Source: Chitinophagaceae bacterium (lineage in GTDB: Bacteria; Bacteroidota; Bacteroidia; Chitinophagales; Chitinophagaceae). From it: DNA of 64,000 nt. The stretch's first letter is position 1; the number at the start of each line of letters is the position of its first letter. Of this stretch, positions 62,164 to 64,000 are shown one piece after another. The translations under genes were made by a program, and so were the position numbers. The notes beneath the pieces are model-generated. The model saw only the letters and a program-made list of their open reading frames with translations, had not been told where the DNA came from and did not search any database. The stretch spans positions 62,001 to 126,000 of the forward strand of contig JADJYK010000010.1 of assembly GCA_016719815.1 (NCBI GenBank), given 5' to 3'.

Positions 62164-64000
62164 ATGAAAAAAATATTTCACAACACCTGGCAGGCTTCGG
62201 CGGGTTTTATTCTGCGAAGTTTTCTGTTAGCCGCATTTATTTTCTCTTTGTTTTCTTCCGCTAACGGGCAGCTGAAAGTGGAAGGAAAACTGGAAGGCGG
62301 TTTCCCGATGCAATACACTATTGATGGCGTATCGGCCGTGGTGAATCCACGTAGCGGCCCCCTGGGTGCTGTTTGCAATATCGCCGCTAACAATGTAAAG
62401 TTTCCGGTTACTATTGATGTAACTGCTGGTTGCAGCAGCACAGAATATTCCAGCAACACCTGCGATAAATACCGGCTTTGTTATTTAAGTTCTTACCAGG
62501 ATGGCAGCTACAGCAGCAAAGCAATGCGTGACGGCAGCACCAATTTTAAAATCACCATCACAGAATCTGACATGGTTGAAGACACCATCTGGGGTGACTA
62601 CAGTCCGGAAACAGCCGGCAAACGGGTACGGATAAAAAAATACCTGGGCGCTGTATATGTGATACACGAAATGTACGATGTGGCAGACGGTGAGCTGGAT
62701 GAAATTAAAAGAGAGGCAGGGGTAACAGGAAGACAGGGACTGGCCGCTTTTGCAAGCACTGCCCTCAACCTCGACATCACCATACCAATAGAAGTACTTG
62801 GAGAGAAGCCAAAAGAAAAAGAAGAAGATCCTGATCGGGTGGAAATAACGGTAACCGATTACGGCTACGATTCCATCGCCAATAAAGTGGTGGTAACCGG
62901 CATTTACCGCTCCAAAACAAAAATTACTTCAGCTTCTATTCTCCGTTCTATGGGCGGCAGCGCTGTGCAGGGATACATCAACTACAGCAATAACAGTTTT
63001 GTGGCTGAATGTGCCTTTGAAAGAGGTGTACCCAATCAATTCAAAATTGTTTTCGATAACGAGGCACAACTCAGTGCCGAGCAAACCATCAATGTAAATC
63101 CCGATGGCAAGGTGGGCTCGCAAACCACCACCGACGAAACGGGCAACACCACCGTGGATGCTCCGTTGCCCGAAGGTGATATTCCCGGATTGGGGCAAGT
63201 GGGCAATGTACCCGGACCGGAAGATATTATCAAAGGAGTAATAGGTGTGGTGGCCCCCCGGACTGGTGGGTGTATTGGGCGGATTGATTAGCGGAATACT
63301 GGGCGGAGGAAAAGTACCACCACCTGTGCCACCAACACCGCCAACAAAGCCGGTTCCGCCGCCAAAGAAACCAACCGGCCCCGACGATAAAAAGAAAAAG
63401 CCTGCTGGTAAAACAAAAGAACTAACAGAAAAAGAAAAGAAAGAGGCAGAAGAAAAGGCAAAGAAAGAAGCAGCGGAAAAAGCGAAACGAAGAAAAGAGG
63501 CAAGGGAAAAAGCAAAGAAACTGCTGGACGAACAGAAGAAAGCGAATGATGAAATGAATTCATGGACATCGCAAATCATCAACACAGCAAAAAGTGCCGG
63601 CAAGGATGTAAAGCAGGGTGTAAAAGATGTAAGTGATGTAATGATACCAGTCATCACCACCATTAAAGACGAAACAAAGTCCGCCATTAAAGATATTATT
63701 GACAGCAAAGGAAAAATACTGGTTGATACCGCCATTGGCACCGCCAAAGATGTGGGACAGGGAGCAAAAGACATTGCCATTGCCGGAAAAGACATTGTGA
63801 CACACCCGATAGATATTGGCTGGGAAACCGTGAAAGGCACAGCCAGCGATGTAAAAACCATTCTTCATGAAACCTACTGGAAGGGGTTTAAAGACATGGT
63901 GCAAAACCCCAAAAAGTTTGTTGATTTTGTTTACAATGCTTCGGGCGGCGAAGACCTGGTGAAATCTATGGACCCCAATCTATCGCTGGTGCAGCGCAGC
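62164..64000 (+). CDS. Large secreted protein of unknown function, partial (frameshifted)
   Basis: The gene runs off the window. From the ATG at 62164: signal peptide (RSFLLAAFIFSLFSSANGQ), a Cys-containing beta-rich domain (CNIAANNVKFPVTIDV, GCSSTEYSSNTCDKY), a second beta domain (EITVTDYGYDSIANKVVVTG), and a Gly-rich GVLGGLISGILGGGK hinge. A missing G/C near 63255 breaks the frame there. Beyond it come a Pro-rich linker (PPPVPPTPPTKPVPPP), a Lys/Glu-rich coiled coil (residues about 430-470), and amphipathic helices (VGQGAKDIAIAGKDIVTHPI). The layout suggests a secreted multi-domain protein with a C-terminal effector, but the end is not visible. Confidence 0.65.

Noticed and set aside
62929..63861. 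Long open frame (310 codons) on the minus strand
   Set aside because: It is antisense to the Lys/Glu- and Pro-rich part of the secreted protein and is Ser/Phe-rich, typical of a shadow frame.

Overview
The window looks like a chromosomal segment of an aerobic Bacteroidota bacterium, most probably of the Chitinophagaceae type. The evidence is an Alternative Complex III (act) operon joined to an A-type cytochrome c oxidase, a futalosine-pathway menaquinone gene (mqnC), a fused E1 alpha/beta 2-oxo acid dehydrogenase, paired M16 peptidases, a GxxExxY protein, a TAnnTTTG-type promoter element and Bacteroidota-style intergenic repeats. No rRNA, tRNA, CRISPR array, integrase or intact transposase was found.

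Layout. 1-183 holds the start of a membrane protein. 360-10976 carries two complete NAD-coupled group 3d [NiFe]-hydrogenase loci, back to back and divergent. The minus-strand locus (hoxF, hoxU-hoxY in one frame, hoxH, hoxW) resembles the soluble hydrogenase of Cupriavidus. The plus-strand locus (hoxE, F, U, Y, H with a convergent hoxW) resembles the cyanobacterial bidirectional enzyme. 11127-28278 is mainly a minus-strand respiratory block: actABCDEF, oxidase subunits II, I, III, III and IV, heme O synthase, a SCO copper chaperone and a DUF420 protein. 28554-45671 is mixed housekeeping and accessory DNA: M23 peptidases, a vWA protein, repeats, a candidate Ntn-hydrolase, a group II intron remnant, mqnC, an aspartic protease, M16 peptidases, a toxin-antitoxin pair, a tandem duplication and the E1 fusion. 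45719-64000 holds a tricorn-like peptidase, secreted proteins, serine hydrolases, a D-aminoacylase, a Crp/Fnr regulator with a small membrane operon, purN, and a terminal operon of two membrane proteins and a secreted protein that runs off the end.

Working together: the hydrogenases can exchange electrons between H2 and NAD(H), while ACIII and the oxidase carry quinol electrons to oxygen. A shared palindrome (TGAT-N4-GTCA) occurs three times between the divergent hydrogenase loci and once upstream of actA. A close variant lies just behind the Crp/Fnr gene. This suggests one oxygen- or redox-responsive regulon, which is an inference.

Caution: about twenty well-conserved genes are interrupted by one- or two-base indels, many in homopolymers, and several are compensated within 200 bases. 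Most are likely sequence errors rather than gene decay, so coordinates for these genes are given for the repaired reading frame.
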